Origin: Polyangiaceae bacterium
Lineage (GTDB): Bacteria; Myxococcota_A; Polyangia; Polyangiales; Polyangiaceae
Length of the DNA: 64,000 bases
Assembly (NCBI GenBank): GCA_020633205.1
Contig: JACKEB010000013.1
Coordinates: 310,001-374,000 of the forward strand
Reading direction: 5' to 3'
Shown: one piece after another, positions 61,589 to 64,000 of the stretch
How positions within the stretch are numbered: position 1 is the stretch's first letter
Layout: the number at the start of each line of letters is the position of its first letter
Position numbers and translations under genes: made by a program
Notes under the pieces: generated by a model
The model's input: only the letters and a program-made list of their open reading frames with translations
Databases searched by the model: none
Told to the model about the DNA's origin: nothing

Positions 61589-63511
61589 TCAGAGACGGGT
61601 CACCAAACGCTTTAGGTCGGACTCGTAGTTGTCCATGGCGCGCTCGATGGCGTGCGTGATCTTGACTTCGCTTTCGATGGATACTTCCGCGCGGGAATGC
61701 TCACTGTGGTTTTCGCGTTGGCTCACCGCGGCGATGCAGTCCATTTCGCGCCTCGCGTAGGCGTCCAACAGGGACAGCGGGGCGAGGGCCTTGCGGTAGT
61801 CCTGTTCGGCGTGGGAGAGCTTGCGGAAGCTCTTCTTCACGAGGGCGGGCGATTCGCGACGCATCCCCGTCAGCGCTGCGTTTGCTCGCTCGCGCAACTC
61901 CTTGCCAGCCCGACGTACGCGGCTCAGGGCATCTCGCTGGCTGTCTGCCCAAGCCCGAATGCGTTCCGCCGACACGGGCGCGCGTTCTGCCTTTGCGCGT
62001 GCTGCGAGCTCAGCAGCCGTCAGCCCACGTTCCGGTAGCGTGGCGAGCAACTCGGCGAGGCGCATCTCCCGTACACCCTGGATGCGGGCTCCGCCCTCGG
62101 TCGCGTTGATGAACTCCAGCTCGGGGCGACTCCGAGGTAGCTCGCGGCCAACGCCTTCGAACCAGGCTCGGACCGCGCTCAGCATCACGCCGGTCAGGAC
62201 GCTGCCCTCTCCCCCCCAAGCTTCCACCTCGAGCAGTTGCTCGTGGGCGTGCATGGAGCCCTGACCCTTGCCATGGGCGTCGATCACGGTCTGGCTCCAT
62301 TGAAGCTCGAGAACTCCTTGTTCCGGCTTTGCTTCGACCCTGGAGCCTTCGTAGGCGGTACCCTTCGCGTAGGCCTCGCCGCCCGTGTACCCGAGGTCGT
62401 GACCGACCAGCACAATGGGGCTGCAGCCGAGTTGCTCGGCCAACGAGAAGGCTGCGGTGGATACGCTCCCCGAGACTTTGACTCCGGGGGTTCCCATGAG
62501 CTCGCGGAGCGGCGCCTCGAACTCGGGCAGCGCCTCGTAGACGGGGAGCAGCGGTCCGGCTCCCGTACGCAAGACTTCCGGGCTACCGGTCAGGCTGAAC
62601 GCACGTACGACCTCGTCGATGAACGGTACCTTGCGCAGCAAGTCAGAGATATCGATGGACTCGATGCACATCAGCACTTGGGGTGTGACGCCGGCCTTCG
62701 CCAGCGCCAGGGCGCTGGAGTTCACCGCGATCACGATGCCCTTCTGCGCCGCCTCTCGAAGTTGTTCGACGTTCTTGGCGAGCGAAGGACCCGCTCCAAC
62801 AATGAACGCGGGGACCCCTTCCAGCTTGCGCTCGAGCGCCAGAAAGGGACTCGAGTGAACCAGGCAGTCCACGTTGTCGACCACGTCTCGTGCCCACGTC
62901 TCCGCGCGGAGATGATACGTGTTGACGTTCGCGGTGGTGCGATTGACCAGCTGTTCCACGCTGGCTGCCAACTTCGCAAAGGCCTCGGCGTACGCCTCAC
63001 GGTAGCCCGGGGCAGCGACCAAGGTCGCACCGGTGCGATCCTTGGACAGCTCCGTCCAGACCTGCATCAGGTCGTGCTCCGTCGCAACGATCGGCACATC
63101 GCCGAGGCACAATGGGCCTGCATTCAGGCGCCGCTTCAGCAGGCCGAGGTCCGGCTCGAAGATGACGAGGGCGTCGGTGCTAGCCTTCAGTTGCTGCGCG
63201 AGGCGCCCCACGCCGAGGCCAAACAGGATCACGGGCCCTTGGGTTTGCTCGGCGTCGCGGACCAGCGTCTGGAGCTCGCTGAAGCTCACCTCTGAGTCGA
63301 ACTGAGCGTCGGCCGCGTGCAGTGTCAGATAACCCGCGCGGAAAGCAATCCCACCTCGCTCAGGCGTGTTGGCGAGCAACGCACGAGTCTCCGCCCCAAC
63401 GTTCAGGCTCTCGAGGTTCTGCGCGAACAGCTGGTCCGAGAGGCTGGGAACGGTGGTGACGGGGGTCGCCGCTGGCGTGGCCGTCTGAGTTATGGCGAGT
63501 TGCATGGTCAC
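61589..63511 (-). CDS. Maf-type flagellin glycosyltransferase (DUF115/MptE-like)
   Basis: 640 residues. The central domain has FIVGAGPSLAKNVEQL (GAGPSL at 239-244), VIAVNSSALALAKAGVTPQVLMCIE and VLVGHDLGYTGGEAYAKG, the pattern of the motility accessory factor family. Maf proteins transfer CMP-activated nonulosonic acids onto Ser or Thr of flagellin in the cytoplasm. The tail is helical and Arg/Glu-rich. It lies between csrA and flagellin 3. Together with the CMP-ulosonate operon at 19760 it forms a plausible complete glycosylation route. Confidence 0.87.
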   Translation of the reverse strand: MTMQLAITQTATPAATPVTTVPSLSDQLFAQNLESLNVGAETRALLANTPERGGIAFRAGYLTLHAADAQFDSEVSFSELQTLVRDAEQTQGPVILFGLGVGRLAQQLKASTDALVIFEPDLGLLKRRLNAGPLCLGDVPIVATEHDLMQVWTELSKDRTGATLVAAPGYREAYAEAFAKLAASVEQLVNRTTANVNTYHLRAETWARDVVDNVDCLVHSSPFLALERKLEGVPAFIVGAGPSLAKNVEQLREAAQKGIVIAVNSSALALAKAGVTPQVLMCIESIDISDLLRKVPFIDEVVRAFSLTGSPEVLRTGAGPLLPVYEALPEFEAPLRELMGTPGVKVSGSVSTAAFSLAEQLGCSPIVLVGHDLGYTGGEAYAKGTAYEGSRVEAKPEQGVLELQWSQTVIDAHGKGQGSMHAHEQLLEVEAWGGEGSVLTGVMLSAVRAWFEGVGRELPRSRPELEFINATEGGARIQGVREMRLAELLATLPERGLTAAELAARAKAERAPVSAERIRAWADSQRDALSRVRRAGKELRERANAALTGMRRESPALVKKSFRKLSHAEQDYRKALAPLSLLDAYARREMDCIAAVSQRENHSEHSRAEVSIESEVKITHAIERAMDNYESDLKRLVTRL

Positions 63512-63679
63512 TGCGCGTCTTCCTCGACAACCGACAATCCATGTTGTGTGCCAACTCGCCGAATCCGCGAAATCGGCCGAAATCCGGCGCGAAACCGCTG
63601 ATCTCGCGACACGGCGCGGCCTCCGCGGCGCCAGGTGCTCGCGGGCATGCGTCGGGGCTTTGACACCGCGAGCGACAAT

Positions 63680-63970
63680 TCAGCCCTCATCTCGAGCCTC
63701 CGGCCCTTTCGGAGCTCGCCGAATGACGGTGACCGGCAGGGCAGCGGGCTTGACCTTTCCGCCCACGCTCTCCGCCACCTCGAGGCTGCCATCGAGGGAC
63801 GCTTGGTTCGCCTCCAGGATGCTGTCGTGGACTTCTCCGCGCAGCACCGCACGTCCGCGGGGGGCAACGACGCCGATCTTCACCACCTTGCGGCTCAGCG
63901 CGGTGACGTGGATCTCGATGTCGTCACCGAGAACGATGCGTTGGCCTACTCGTCTAGCAATGATCAGCAT
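63680..63970 (-). CDS. csrA: Translational regulator CsrA
   Basis: 96 residues. The core (about 1-60) has MLIIARRVGQRIVLGDDIEIHV and KIGVVAPRGRAVLRGEVHDSI, with the Arg of VLRGEV in the position of RNA-binding R44. The family is usually 60-75 residues; here the tail is longer and basic/Pro-rich (VKPAALPVTVIRRAPKG). CsrA dimers bind GGA-containing hairpins in mRNA leaders and block ribosomes. It is the first flagellar-block gene visible; a FliW partner, if present, would lie beyond the window. Confidence 0.93.
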   Translation of the reverse strand: MLIIARRVGQRIVLGDDIEIHVTALSRKVVKIGVVAPRGRAVLRGEVHDSILEANQASLDGSLEVAESVGGKVKPAALPVTVIRRAPKGPEARDEG

Positions 63971-64000
63971 GCCTCACGCGATGCACGCTGAGTGCCAGAT

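Noticed and set aside
62237..63295. 352-residue forward open frame
   Set aside because: Complement of the Maf-type gene; no motifs and no ribosome site.

Overview
The window reads as high-GC chromosomal DNA of a Myxococcota-type bacterium (Polyangia-like). This is inferred from several traits: two large transmembrane Ser/Thr protein kinases, an AgmX/PglI-type lipoprotein, a GspN-like protein, and at least seven lipoproteins whose lipidated Cys is followed by long Gly/Ser linkers. Unusually for that style of genome, it also carries a large flagellar block. No tRNA, rRNA, CRISPR array, insertion sequence or phage gene was seen.

Layout. 1-8.3 kb: end of a thiolase, a Ser/Thr kinase, a 1.1 kb stretch with no supported gene, a VOC protein plus methyltransferase operon, and envelope lipoproteins. 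8.3-13.2 kb: a reverse-strand operon of GpsA-like dehydrogenase, FGGY sugar kinase, HTTM-like membrane protein and redoxin lipoprotein. 13.3-17.1 kb: GspN-like protein, propeller-like lipoprotein and a GNAT acetyltransferase. 17.1-27.5 kb: glucosaminidase, methyltransferase, a six-gene nonulosonate-type sugar operon (NeuB-like synthase, TIM-barrel isomerase, Gfo/Idh/MocA dehydrogenase, CMP-sugar synthetase, SDR, HAD-SIS fusion), then motA and motB. 27.8-37.6 kb: small coiled-coil membrane proteins, a DprE2/DprE1-like pair, a 1,031-residue protease-propeller-barrel lipoprotein, a TPR-Roadblock protein and a WG-repeat protein. 37.6-43.2 kb: membrane protein, a frameshifted thioredoxin-like pseudogene, a Cys-rich lipoprotein and an arsenic group (ArsB/NhaD-type permease, ArsM, SigZ-like sigma factor). 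43.4-53.8 kb: lipoproteins, including a five-gene operon built around a Ser/Thr kinase. 53.9-64 kb: reverse-strand flagellar block csrA, maf-like glycosyltransferase, three flagellins, fliD, fliS, methyltransferase-TPR protein and diguanylate cyclase.

How the parts fit. The 19.8-25.9 kb operon should make a CMP-activated nonulosonic or related ulosonic acid, and it runs almost directly into motAB. Thirty-five kilobases away a Maf-type glycosyltransferase sits between csrA and the flagellins. Together they suggest a flagellin glycosylation system. The sugar operon has none of the aminotransferase, acetyltransferase or UDP-sugar epimerase genes expected for sialic, pseudaminic or legionaminic acid, so the sugar may be unusual. 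The csrA gene and an AAGGAC-loop hairpin in the second flagellin leader suggest post-transcriptional control of flagellin. The best candidates for new biology are this sugar pathway, the flagellin leader structures, the duplicated hairpin element at 20.6-21.0 kb, the ArsM-SigZ pair, and the protease-propeller-barrel lipoprotein.
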